Shown piece after piece: positions 22,801 through 35,058 of a stretch of 64,000 nucleotides of DNA. The notes beneath the pieces are model-generated. The model did not search any database. It was given only the letters and a program-made list of their open reading frames with translations, and was not told the DNA's origin. The translations under genes were made by a program, and so were the position numbers. This DNA is from Erodium maritimum (taxonomy: Eukaryota; Streptophyta; Magnoliopsida; Geraniales; Geraniaceae): the NCBI GenBank assembly GCA_963921825.1, contig OY997588.1:130789203-130853202 (forward strand), given 5' to 3'. The first letter of the stretch is position 1. Every line of letters starts with the position of its first letter.

Positions 22801-25800
22801 GGCACCAAGACGAGTACAAGGAAACAAATAAGTTTCTGCCAGCATGGTCAACTAGTGACCGCTTTAGAAGACTTCTAAGCTCAGACAACTCAGAGGAAGT
22901 AAGCAAAATCAAATTCAAAGCCTGAAACAAAGGGAATAGATGATTGGATCAGAAAGATAGACCTAAGAAATATATTTCAAAGCCTAAGTGACCCACGTGA
23001 AAGGAAGATAGGGATATCATGCTAAAAACATTTGTTATTATTGCAAAGAATCATGGGAACATGCATTCTGCATTTTTCCTCAGGGTGAAAGGGGTTCAAG
23101 AATAAGTTCTCTTTTTCTTATCAATGATTAGATTTCTTTACTTCTATGATTTCGATGTCTTGATCATCTAAAAATATGACATACCTGAACCATAATAGAC
23201 GCAAAATCCAGGTCAGCTTCTCCCTCTAGTATTGTGGACAGTTCCCGATAAACCCTTTCAGCATCTAAGAGTACACAAAGGCGGCGGATTATCAAAGCAC
23301 CACGCCTGGTGAAAGAAAAATATGAGTAAAATATGCAGAAGGGGAAAAAGAAAATCCACTAACAAAAAGTCAGTGACCAAACAAATCACAAGACAGGCTC
23401 ACTTCTCCAGAAGAGAATTGTCGATACGGAAATTATGTACAAGGAAAACAACAAGCTGACGAAAGTGTTGTGGATCTTTGGCAATGCATGCATGAACCTC
23501 AAGAACCAGGAGCACTACCTAGGGAGAAATACAAATTGCATTAATTAAACTTGTAGCTGCTGCAAGATTGCTTTTAGCTCTGTATATAGACTACAAGACT
23601 TTCAGAACATCTATTAGCCATAAAAGATAACCATACTAAGATGACGGTTTCTTGAAAATTCTAAAATCAGGAAAAATACCTCATCAGAAGGATCTGATAG
23701 TGCTTTCAAAAGGGTGTCAAATATGTCATTCAGAAAAGATAATACCTGTTTCAAATAAATAAAAAATCTTTAACACCGCCAACAAAATAAATACCACTGC
23801 CACAAGAATGAGCTTTGCACAACAATAAGGAAGTAGCCCTGCAGCCTACATGTAACCAATTCGAGTGAAGGAAACAAGTTCTGTAAAGTGAGGGGTAATG
23901 TTGAGTACATAAATAGTCATCCACTGGCTCCAAAAATGGTGAGAGCATTACGCAAAGGGCTGCCCTTCATAGAAACAAATAATACATACCAGAAAATCTC
24001 AAAAATCCAAAGAACAAGTGAGCCAAGAGAAAGGGAGCTCATTGACCAGCGTAAGTGATCTGCAGTGAGTTGTAACCCCTTCCATAGCAACACAACTTGG
24101 CTTTCATAAGGTCTAAGCTACTAATCTCTTGATGGTTTCAACTCAAAATTTCCTAAAATGGCGTCAACTTGAACTATCCATCAAAACCAAAAGTTCTAAA
24201 ACCTCAAATTTTCCATCTGATGGATATTATGCAAAGTTGACCAGATGACAAATTAGAACAGTAATAAAAGCACGTATCAACTGCTTTCTGCAGAGATAAG
24301 ACTGTCCTGCTCACTTCACAATTATATGTACAGTAAGTCTCTGTTACGAGTACTCTAGTTTCTAATAAGCTAACTACCTGGACTTCAGCATTGGTACTCC
24401 CAATAAAAACAGACCCTCATTTATCACTCACGGTAAGACCAATGTACCATATTAGAACTAGTATACAGTACCTCATCTTGAAGTTATTTATCATGGAAAA
24501 TCTCCAGAAAGTCATGAAACACGTGACATGAACAGGAACGAGCTCATGAATATCTAATGGCTTCAGAAGAGTATAGATTATTTCTTAGCTAGATGGTATA
24601 TTTTGGGTTCTGAACACTTGATATATACCGGGATTCCACTAAAAATTAAGAACTATTTGGATCAAAAGGTCAGAAGATTCACTTCCACTTACCTTGAACT
24701 TTGTGTCAGTTATGTGTAATAACATAGTAACCAGATACGGAATTAGATCATAAAGCAACTGTATGTTACCTCGATACGATGCCTGTTTAAAAGGGTTGCC
24801 ATCCAGTGTAATGCTTCAATTCGAGTAGCCTCCCATTCACTGGATAATTGCCTAATCCGTCAAAAAACAGAAAACAGTCATCAAGAGATGCTGTTGAAAG
24901 CAAACAGAACAGGATAAAAAAAAATGTTACTGGCAAAAGATGTGAAACAGTGACCCTTCTGGGATTCTTCACTGGAGTGGATAGCTATTTGAGAAGTAGA
25001 AATGACTATATGCACCCAAGTAAATGAAAATTGTAGCAACATTCCAAACATAGCTACTCCCAGGTTTTCAAAATCTATACCTCCTTGCAATAGAAAGAAT
25101 TGCTCCAACATCAAATCCTTCAGCTGGATCAGCCTGAATTGCTCGAAGCTCTTCATTGGTTTCACGAGCAACCTTGTACATTACACCACACAAAAATTAA
25201 AAAAGAAAAAATTGATTTAATGATACTTAAATGAGCTCCAACTAAATTAGGAATGGAAATTACACAGATGAACTTAACTTACCACCCTAATTTTCTCTTC
25301 CTTATCAGCAATGCAGGGTAAAATCGATCCCAAAATGTCAGCATAGTAAGGAACAAGCTGATCCCCACCAAGTTTTACAAACTCATTTATCTGTAGTAAA
25401 AAAAATATAACTTTATAATGAAATGAGTTCAGAATATATAAGAAACCTAAAACATACGTCCATAATATTCTCAGCACTTAATACTATAAACTAATTACAG
25501 TGTCCCATTGTAGAACTTCACTGAAATAGATTAGCAAGAAAATTTTCATATACTTACCCATGTGATAGCAGTTAACCGTGTAAATTCATCTGGAGAACCT
25601 GCCCTCTGCACCAGAATCTCAGCCATGCGACCATAATCTACAGACTTGAAGAGTAGCACTGCTCGAGTCAGAAAATTACAAATGAACAAAGATTTTGAAA
25701 TTAAGTAAAGACAATTTATTCAGATGGTGCCTTGGAAAGTTATCTTGCATTTAAATTAAAATTTCATTTACAGTAATCCAAAAATCAGTACAGAGAATTG

Positions 25801-28586
25801 AAATATAATGAGATGTGTATATTGATGTCACATTAAGTGTATCTATCAGTGACAGCTAGAGAGCAGTTGTACAAACATTAATAGCTAATTCAGGTATTTG
25901 ATGTTGGCAAGAATCTTACTGGGGAGTTCTTGATCTCTTGAAGAAACTCTGAAAGAGCTGAATCAGCTTGTTGCCGTATTTCATGACTGGAATCACTTAG
26001 CATGTTGAACAAACCTGAAGTTGTTTACGGATTTATGATCTCATACAGTTAGCAGAACATAACATGGCACTTGGAGAAGAAACTCATCAGTTTTCAGGCA
26101 AGGAATGAATTACCATCAAGAAAATCAGGGAGGAAACCTAGCATATCAATGTCCGGAACACTATCTAACACAGTGATCCATCCTACCAAAAACTGGCGCA
26201 CATAGGGATTTAGGACATTCATCCTCTCTCTTAACAATGGTATAAATTCTTCAATGCTGTCATGTCCAAGTTACAATGCTTTGTACAATCAGTAAGCTGA
26301 GAATGCATAAAGTGAAAACAGAAGTACAAAAATCAAAGAGGTATTATGATAGCACACCTGAACTGATCACTTTCAGTGACAATGTCCTGTTTCATTATAG
26401 CATGATTTGAGAATTGATTTCAAACAAAAAAACATATTTCTAAATGATAACAGGAAACGAAATAATTTGGAAAGGGGAGACTAATACCTTAACAAGCCGG
26501 TCCAAGAGATGGGCAGCACTCTGTACATTGCCATCTGAATCTGCCGATAGCTTACACAATGCATCAAAAATTTGATTGAAGAATATGATGAAGTCTCCCC
26601 GGACCACCTAAGCATTTCCAAAATATTACAGAAAACAATATAGGTTCCAGAAGAAAAAAAGTCGTATAACCAAGTTGTTAATACAGTCTTACCTTTGCGA
26701 TATTGTATAGAGCTTCACAAGCATAATAGCGAACTCTGCTATCTTGGTCTGAGAAAGAATTGAGCACAGGGGGCACAATTTGCTGGCAAACATATAGAGG
26801 AATAAAGAGAAAGGAAAATGCTGCATGGAATACTAAGGCCAAAACATGATAGCAAATAATAACCCAGTATGTGTGGTGATTAGTGCATATTCAAACACAT
26901 GAATAGCACAAGTCTGCTATTGATCATAGGACGACTGAATATTTACAAAACCAGAATAATTTCAATCATAATTAACTGGATAAGGTAGGAATAAATTGAA
27001 GAAGAAGAAGAAGAAAAAAACAATTCTCTTAATAATATAAATCCCTTTTCCCTGCATAAGGTTGTCAATGAATGTCTACATATATAACAGTAAATGACCG
27101 TGAAAGGACACTTGACGCAATCGGAATATTTTTATATTTTACTCTACCATTTGATTGGCTAATAAAGAGTAGCATTGTCTATATCTGAATCCATGATATT
27201 CCAAAGAGTTCAAACAAAAATTCAAATCAGATTAGATTATAAGGAAAGTTATGAGGAAATAGTGCATGTCTATTCAGCAATATCAAAGCATAGTTCTTTA
27301 CCATTAAAGGACTGGAACTTCGGAAGGGGTATTATTTAATTCGTCCCAGTACTTTCGATGAACTATAAGTTATAATTTGTTATCTATAACTAATTTCCAG
27401 GTCAACGAGTCTTTAAATTAAAACCCAATCCAACAAATTAAAGATTGTGTACTTTTCTTAAACATTAAAACTACCGATTTTCTTCCATTGTTCAAACCCT
27501 TATTTCCTAACATTCCAAGCAGTTAATGGAAATTTCGATAGGAGCAACTATACTCTACTGACTAGTTGCTGAAATGTACACATTAAACAATATGAAATGA
27601 ATTAAAACAATGATGTAGATTAAAAAGGAAATCCACATCCGCAATCTTACAGATAACGCGATAGAAGGAAATCTGACAAATTTCCAGGGTTATACAGTGG
27701 ACAAAATCAACATTCACAAATAAGGCAATTTTCAGTCAAAGCCCTAAACTTTCCAAAATAATAGAAGGACTACCAATCCATGATTCGAATAAAACGTTAC
27801 CATACAAAGAACCAACTATGACTAATACATTCATGAACACCCGCCACCTAACCTAAACAAGGGTAGTAGAATGAAACACCAAAGCATACGCCGGACACTA
27901 TGCTACTAGTGAACAGATTTTTCAGCATGAGCATGTCACTCTCTTTGCAACATCTTAAAGTTCAGCCACAACTGTTACTACTGAAATTGGAATCATTTTG
28001 CATTCCGTAAGCAATTATAAACTTCCAAACTAGTTCATATCCATCTACCAAACCAACAAGCAGTTCAAATAATTACCGAATAAACATTTTATAGAAGATG
28101 CATATCCGGGCCCCTCACCTCAAGATGCTGTGCAGCCTCTGAAGTCAACCCAACTGTAGCAGCAGCTAATCCAATCAATCCTCCCTACACAATCAAGTAA
28201 CAAAAGCCTAGGAAGTCACACTCCACACACCCAGAAAAGTTAAACGGGACAAGAACGCAAGATGAGTCAGAAACCCAATTACCAACCTTCCGGTGATTGG
28301 CCTGGGGCGAGTAGGTGAATTCCGTCGTCAACAAACTGATCACGGCCGTTATCTTATCATGATCCCCGGCCACAGCTAGCTGCTTCACAATCCCCTCGAC
28401 CTAAACACACCCCATATGCATACAAGCAAAATTGAATCAGTTCACGATCCAGAAAAGGAAAAAAAAACAAAAATAGAGAAGTCCAGGAAGAGAGACCTCA
28501 AGGGCGGCATTTTTGCGCTTCTCGTAGAGCTTGTCGGCGAGGTTGCGGAGCACGGAGGCGGGAATCGCAGAGAGAGCATCGGCCAT
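19872..28586 (-). CDS. VAC14: VAC14 homolog, scaffold of the PI(3,5)P2 kinase complex
   Basis: There are eighteen coding exons (listed 5' to 3' on the minus strand): 28497-28586, 28287-28400, 28119-28184, 26693-26782, 26488-26607, 26358-26386, 26114-26256, 25920-26014, 25558-25644, 25283-25390, 25081-25172, 24770-24851, 23680-23745, 23403-23518, 23185-23305, 22760-22921, 22526-22654, 21290-21358, then 20142-20420 and 19872-19979 as the last two (20 segments in all). The product is 721 aa, starts [25 protein letters not shown] and ends [15 protein letters not shown]. The N-terminal half is HEAT-like and holds the Fab1-binding region ([18 protein letters not shown]); the C-terminal half is the Fig4-binding region ([20 protein letters not shown]). 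VAC14 scaffolds the Fab1/PIKfyve kinase and the Fig4 phosphatase on endosome and vacuole membranes. Two MITEs sit in its 3' introns. Confidence 0.93.
20538..21188. mobile_element. Mutator-like MITE in a VAC14 intron, 651 bp, 9-bp TSD
   Basis: The ends are 115-bp inverted repeats (20538-20652 and 21074-21188) that differ at a single site. They start GGGATAATTGTCAAAACATG. The duplication TTTAAAAAA flanks both sides (20529-20537, 21189-21197). The interior is AT-rich and has no coding capacity. The terminal repeats contain repeated GTCCAC words shared with the elements at 47359 and 51441. Long terminal repeats and a 9-bp duplication point to the Mutator superfamily. Confidence 0.9.
21607..22071. 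mobile_element. Mutator-like MITE in a VAC14 intron, 465 bp
   Basis: The ends are inverted repeats starting GGGTTAATTCCACCTCGGTA on the left and (reverse complement) GGGATAATTCCACCTCAGTA on the right. Each arm is itself made of directly repeated AGTACCCTAAATCTTT units. The 9-bp duplication is TAGTTTATA (21598-21606) against TAGTCTATA (22072-22080), 8 of 9 identical. The element has no coding capacity. It is the second MITE in consecutive VAC14 introns. Confidence 0.88.
26783..28118 (-). other. Large VAC14 intron (1.3 kb) without recognisable element
   Basis: This is AT-rich intron sequence between the exons at 28119-28184 and 26693-26782. Apart from a GAAGAAGAAG microsatellite (about 26999-27015) I see no gene or repeat ends. 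Confidence 0.5.
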
Positions 28587-29100
28587 GGTAAAACCCCTTG
28601 CAATTCCGCCGAGAAGAATGATGTAAGAAGAATAGAAATGGTTTTCGGACAAAATCAAAGTCGTTTTCGTATCTTCTCTCGTTGCAATCGGAACATGACA
28701 CCTCCCTAGGGTTTTGAAGTTATCGGAGATCGGCGATCGGGATAGGTTTAGAGGTTGATTGCGGAGATGGAAACTCAGATCTGGCGCAAATTCGTAAGCG
28801 AATCGGGAAATTTGATTTTCTCCGAGACTTCGTCTGTTTGCCGTTTTCCCGAAAATGTTTTCGTATTTCCTGGAAATATTCCTTCTCTATTTTTTTTGGT
28901 TATTTAATTATTTAGTTGGAACAAGCTCGCCAGAAAGCTGGAAGCCACTGTAGTGATTATGCGTAATGACGATATCGTCCCTACTCAGGATTCTATTTGT
29001 CTTAACTAGGTCTTTCCCGATCTGGACTTATGAGTTTACTATGACTAATTTATATGCACTTGTTTATTATTTTTGTCGCAGTTTATACACGCATAGGTAA
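28587..29100. promoter_or_regulatory. VAC14 5' UTR and promoter region
   Basis: Sequence upstream of the VAC14 start codon on the minus strand. It shows no obvious TATA box close to the start. A gene-like GC content falls away by about 28880, so the core promoter probably lies between 28600 and 28900. This is inferred from position only. Confidence 0.35.
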
Positions 29101-31002
29101 TTTCAAATCGAACTTACAAATTAGGCCCGATCATTAAGAAATGGTCAGAATGAATGAAAAAAAGTTCTCTGATCCTTTTAGTATCATAACCGTCGCATAC
29201 GGTATTATGATGTCCCAAGGGCATAGACAGACTACGGAGAGGGGGGGAAAGGAACCGGAGATCGTGAGGGATTTCAACAGTAATGGTGGTGGTGGGACGC
29301 AAAGCATCGTCTTGGTCGGGCCAGTCCCTGATGATCCCTTCCCTGGAGAGATCCTTGATTCTCTGATCGATAGGCATTGATCCAGCAAAGACAAACTCAA
29401 TCAAAATAAACGAGGCCCTTTCGATTAGCCAGAGCCATAATCGTAAAAGGGGACGAGGCGGTTGCGGCGGCGGAGGCTAGGGAGAAGGACGCGTCGGCTG
29501 CGGCAGAGCCGGCTGCTGCAACTTCAGGGACGTCTCTAAGGATGGCGGTGGCATCAGAGGCGGCAACAGCAGTAGGGGCGGCGACGGCTGTAGAGATGGA
29601 AACCCCCGGGGCAGAGGAGAGACCGAAACAGATCGGGAGATGCTCCATTGATGGCGAGAGACGGCCAACGTCGCGGTGGCTAGAGACGGCCTGAAAGAAG
29701 CCCTAGGAGAAAGAAAAAAACTTCGCAGGATCCAAAAGGAAAGTGCAAATGGGAGGTTGGGAAGAAGAGAGAAGAAGAACCATGGTATAAGCTATGGCAA
29801 TTACCATAACCATAGCCATGGAGTTGTAGACGGCGACAGTTAGGTCTTCACATGTTACTTTGAGCCTTTTATGCATATTCAGATGTTTTATTATTAATTT
29901 ACAAAAAGTACTTTCACTATAAAAATCTTATACCGAAATCAAATAATAATAATAATCGTATGGAGAGCTCTGTTAGGGTTTTGACGCCGCCCTCTCGCGG
30001 TCCTCCCCAGCGCAGCCATCTACGATCATCCTGACATAATTCTGGTCCTTTCTCTCTGCCGTCATGGTGTTCTCTCCAACCCTCCGACTCCTCTGATTCT
30101 TCTCGATCTGGGTTTGGTAGGATCCTTTCTCAGAGAGGCGATTTACCTCATCAATCTTCACATGCAGCTTTTCGATCCCCGACGAGTGCGAGTCCTCACG
30201 CCCTGCTAACTATGTTGATCCTTCGCCGACCAGAAGCTTCGTCGTCCTTGCCCATGTCAATGGATCTTCGAATATCACGATCTCCTTCCCCAATTTCACT
30301 GATTCAGGCTACCCCAGTGCCTCACGGTAGACGTTGATGGGACCCAAGATCGGGTGTTCATCCTCCTTCGCCTTGCCCATTGGAGAAACCTGATATCCGC
30401 ATCTTGGCTTGGAATTGTCATGGCATGGGCTCCCGGTTACAGAAGCAACAAATGAGAAACCTACTCCGGGACCAACGTTTAAACATCGTGTTCCTCTCGG
30501 AGACTTTTCTCTCCATCCATAATTACGTGTTGTTGTTGCCACCGGCGCGTCCATCTCCTTGGCATCCACCGACGCTCCATCCTCGACCCCACTCTCAATT
30601 CTAGATCATGCTAATTGAGTTGGTCTTTTTTATTTTATCTGACTTCGTTTTTGCCGGGTCAAAAACTAGCGAACAGAGATTCAGGGGCTTCTCTTGGGAG
30701 GGAACCCTGATTCACGTATTTCCTCCTAATACAACTGATGCAGTCCATATTCGGTCGTTTTTTTCCCCTAGATGCAACGTTTAGGTACTACCATGAGCAG
30801 AACTTCCAGTTTCGTTTTCCAATCTCCCATATTTTCTTCCTGCCTATATGGCGTCTCAATACCGTCTATGACGGTTATAATGTTAAAAAACTGCGAACAA
30901 ATATGTTATATGTTTGTTCTTCCTTAGTGGTCAGGACATTATTTTTCTGTCGCACACTTTTGTAGTTGAATTCTGATTTAATAAATTTGCACCTTTCAAT
31001 CA

Positions 31003-31035
<33 letters not shown>

Positions 31036-31797
31036 TACATTATAGACAAAAAAACTCTAACCTAAAGAGGAAATCCTTAAAATTTTAGTTGTTGTCGTTA
31101 GTGACTCTTCCTTCTTTTTCTTCACGTACAATTTTTAAATTTCTCTTGTTTACCTCGCTCATGATAGTGTTATCATCATTCCTTGTGGGATTTTCCCGGT
31201 CTGCATCTCGATTTAGGGTCGATAAAGTCGATTTTTCACGACAAGCTAGGTCCGTGTTGATGAGGATTTGTTCTTCGACGAGTGGTGGTTGCCAGAGGTG
31301 ATTTTGGGTAGTCATATGGTGTCCTAAATGCACTTCAGCTTGGCTAGCAACACCGGAAAAATAGAGCCTGAAAGTGGTAGGCGTTATTCCTAAAGATCGG
31401 AGAAGGCCCTTAAGAAGACGCGGGACGCAGGAAAGGAGGCTCTTATCTCGATTGGTTATGACAAAATCGTACTCCTCCACTAATTATTATGATCTCTGGT
31501 CAAGTAGCACAGTTTCAACAGAACATTCATGGTCCTCTTCAGAAAGTCGAGCAACAGTTTAGGCATTTTTACTTGTATCAAGTCGAGACAGGATTTGTTT
31601 TTTAGGGTCTGTAATCTCAATTCGAGATTCCAAACTCGTTTTTGTTAAAAGGTCAGCGAACAAATCCTTCCAGTGGCTTGGCAGAGAGGCCATATCTTTA
31701 CATGTCCTTATGTGGTCAGGTCAACCTATGCTCGATGCATTACTTTGTATTCTATCTACAACCAATTAATTGAATAAAACGTTTTTTTCGATAAAAA
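29101..31797 (+). mobile_element. Rearranged LINE remnants with ORF2 start and poly(A) end
   Basis: At 30380-30530 there is the start of a LINE ORF2: PDIRILAWNCHGMGS, RNLLRDQRLNIVFLSETF, the N-terminus of an endonuclease domain. It is preceded by a GC-rich stretch (29960-30370) that may be the end of ORF1. The reading frame is lost after about 30530. At 31770-31797 a LINE-like tail (AATAAAACG, TTTTTTTCGATAAAAAAA) resembles that of the LINE at 1-1860. The pieces need not come from one insertion. A short TAA microsatellite lies at 31005-31030. Confidence 0.6.
29390..29700 (-). other. Ala/Ser-rich open frame, probably TE-derived
   Basis: The minus strand has a GC-rich Ala/Ser/Thr-rich frame (AAAGSAAADASFSLASAAAT). 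It has no domain and no introns or exons nearby, and lies among LINE debris. Composition is unlike the flanking AT-rich DNA. I do not consider it a host gene. Confidence 0.3.
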
Positions 31798-33934
31798 AAT
31801 GAACATTCTAGACTTACCCCAAGGCAATATTTTTTCTCTAGAAAATGCTTTAGGACTCTTCTCTCATTGTGGAAATGACGCATCCATCATCTTTGATGAC
31901 CTCTCCCCTCACTCTCACCCCATTCCTGACTCGGAAAGATCCCTCTCCTCCTCCCACTATCTCCCCATGTGTTTGTGACTTAAAGAACTTGATGTGGAAA
32001 GAGGTTCCACGCCCTAGAAAGCCTCACGAACCCTTTTCTGACAATGACGGCGTTCAGCGTCATACCCTCCCACCTACGTTGGGATTTCAACGACAATGAA
32101 AATCCTCAAAACTTGGCCAAGACAAGGCGGGCGTCCATCATTTCCAAGCGGGGGAGGCTAACATCGAGATTCAACCAAGGAAAAGAGCCAAGTCAATAGG
32201 GAAAAGGACTATAGTGCCTCCAGCCCCTATTATGGACGGCATCGCGAATCTCTTGGGAGGCATGTCCCTTGAAGAGTTAATCATTATAGAAGAAAAGATC
32301 GAGGGTGCGACTCGTTTTTTTGGTTTCGTGTTGGTCGAAACCCGACTCTCCAACAGAAAAAAAAAGTCAATAGTAAGGTCGGTCTTCTTAGCTACTGGTC
32401 CATTTCATCTATGAACGACTTCATGATTATGATCGGTCAGGGGACTTCGAAGCGATTGTGGGCTCTGGAAATAGGATTTTTGCAGGTGGTCAAAGATATA
32501 ATGGGGTAAATTCCCCAAGATAACGACTTGTGACCATCTTAGTCGTAAGCTAGAATGTAGGCAATCCATTTTGGCCACCTCTGCGACAAGTGGGAACGTC
32601 CGTATTCCTTCTCAAACTCCAGATTCTTGTGGTATACTTGTAAACATCTCAGAGCATGAGGAATACATCGCTCAATCCGAGAGAAAGAAGACTTCCACCT
32701 AAGATACAATTGTAATGTTAGGGGAAACCGGGAAAGGTATCCACTTGCATCCCCCACCACCACATCAATTGTCTCACCCACTCTGGTTCCCACGATTTTT
32801 CCAAGGTATAATTCGTAACACAACGAGGATCTCAGGCCCGACCATGAAAATAGAAAGGTGGTAAGGATGAAACATCGACACCCGAGGGCGAACCCCTATC
32901 TGTGGGGTGACGCAGTCGGACAACGACCAATGGGAGCAAGTTTGGCTGGTGAAAGCAGGGGGAGGTAGGGATTGGAAGAAACTATCGCTCCATTGGGAAG
33001 CGCTAGGAGTTGGATCCTATAACGTCGAGCACTACAAATCTACTCAGCGAGCAACGATACAAGGCTATGGATGAGGATGAGCAAGCAAAAGGTAGCAAGC
33101 ATCCTCGCTTATCAAAATCATCACATCATTAGTGGGTGATTGGGTGGATATTTCTCTGTCATCCCAACCAGGGTAGGACCTATACCACCAAGTATCTCAT
33201 CGCCTCTCGTCATGTCAATCGGATTTCAGCACATCACCTTTCATCAAGGCTCTCACTAACTATCTGAGGGAGGACGACAAACAGTGCAATCCAAGATGAA
33301 AGTATAGTCCAACAACACGTCACTAGTTTTCAGTAGGATTGCCAAGCCAAGCTTTCGTTATGATTGCCTACGAGTATCCCAATAGTGGATGTCACTCTTC
33401 CGGAAACGCTCGCACTAAGGTTGATCTCTTGATTTTTGTTGGTAAAAAATCTTTTGTGATTGCTTTTATGTTATGTTTTATTGATTTCACCGTCTACAAC
33501 TTTTGGGTTACAAGACAAGAAATTAAGTGGGGGAAAGAAAGAGAAAATACGTTTTGGGATTTAGGGTTTTGATAACGAGATTATTTCGGGTTGATGACGA
33601 AGAACTGAAGCTACTTTCAAAAGGAGCCATGTTTTGTTTGGGTGAGTACGAGTTTTTGTAAAAATAATTTAGTCATAATATCATCACTTAAATTAAAGTA
33701 CAATGTTATAAATATATTTAAACTTTAATGAAAAATATAACAAGATTAAATTATGACATTGTCATTATCATTTTAATTTTAAGGGGTGGGATTTCCCTCT
33801 TGACCACCCGGGATCAATTCCTGACGTGGGCAATAACTGTGTTGGTGACAGCTACGTACATCAATTGTGTTGTCTCTTATCCGACATAGTCTAGAGTTTG
33901 TAATATTATGACTCAGTAAGTATGAAACTTATAA
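31798..33934. other. Transposon debris, unclassified
   Basis: Patches of moderately GC-rich sequence with broken frames. A minus-strand frame at 32539-32823 (VGETIDVVVGDASGYLSRF) vaguely resembles the DUF4283 region of LINE ORF1. A plus-strand frame at 32214-32414 (GIANLLGGMSLEELIIIEEK) is unrecognised. No complete element could be delimited. Confidence 0.35.
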
Positions 33935-34334
33935 GGGTTATTTTCATCTCACTACCCTAACTATTTTTTGTGGTACCTCACTACCCTATAATACATTTTT
34001 TTCACTTTCATACCCTAACTACTTTTTGTGGCACCTCACTACCCTAAAATGTAGTTTTTGTGGCATCTCACTACCCTAGAATGCATTTTTGTGACATTAA
34101 AAACTGATTTTTTTAAGAAATTTTGAAAACCAATAGCATGCTTTTGAAAATTTGATTGTTAGTGAGGGGTATTATGGACTTTTTAAGTGTTATCATCCAA
34201 AAATGGATGGAAAATTGACGGCGGGTATGAAAGTGAAAAAAAATGCATTCTAAGGTAGTGAGGTGCCACAAAAAATAGTTAGGGTAGTGAGATGAAAAAA
34301 ACACATAGTTATGGTAGTGAAATGAAAATAACCT
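33935..34334. mobile_element. Mutator-like MITE, 400 bp, upstream of LpxC
   Basis: The ends are inverted: GGGTTATTTTCATCTCACTA on the left and AGGTTATTTTCATTTCACTA (reverse complement) on the right. The left arm consists of direct repeats of CTCACTACCCTAACTA separated by TTTTTGTGGCAC. The duplication is AACTTATAA (33926-33934) against AACTTACAA (34335-34343), 8 of 9 identical. There is no coding capacity. Its architecture matches the element at 21607, although the repeated words differ. Confidence 0.85.
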
Positions 34335-34394
34335 AACTTACAATATTAGTGTCATCATGTGCATCCAATAATTTGTTATATATATCTTCACGTT

Positions 34395-34950
34395 GATTTT
34401 TTTTTTGAAACGTGAACATAGGTATTTTATTAATCATGACAATCAATCGTAAACATAAATTGGGTCCCTGACCCTGAGTTCCAGTATACGTCTGAGACCC
34501 TTGTAAAGCTTACGGCGCACATGGACCCGTATTAGTAGCATACTTTGTATCGTAGACAATAAAGACAACAAATAAACACAAAAACGAACATAAGAAACTA
34601 TAGAGCCTGCGATGCCAGTTCTTCTAAACCCTGTAACTTGCGTAGTGGGACGTTCTGGTATTGCCAACTCATCGTCTTGAGTCGTCGGGATCACCTAAGA
34701 TGCCCCTCCATGTGAAGAGACTTGGTGTAGATGTTGGAAGGGCAGCAGAGCATGCTCCGAATGTGACTTCACTGATACCTCTCGCCGGAAGAGATCGCTC
34801 TGGCATCCGTAAATCATCATCGAATCGACTCACCCTATCGTAATCCGACATGACCTGCCTAAAACTGACATATCCCAAAAGAGTCTGTCCAGACTTGAAG
34901 TACCCGACCTTGAGTGCCGTGGAAATACATGATAAAAAGAAAATCATTTC
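34395..34950 (-). mobile_element. LINE 3' end fragment, minus strand
   Basis: A run of Ts at about 34397-34407 followed by GAAACG reads, on the minus strand, as a 3' end with AATAAAATACC and CGTTTC before an A-tail. Upstream on the minus strand are broken frames (34443-34947) without a clear domain. It is likely a 5'-truncated LINE close to the LpxC promoter. Confidence 0.45.
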
Positions 34951-35058
34951 AAGAAAGAAAAAAAATCTGTTGATGACAGATTTTAAACCTTATTTTAATT
35001 ATCCCATTTCGTAGCTAAGTAAGCAATTAACACGAACCAACTCTGTAGAGTAAATCAT

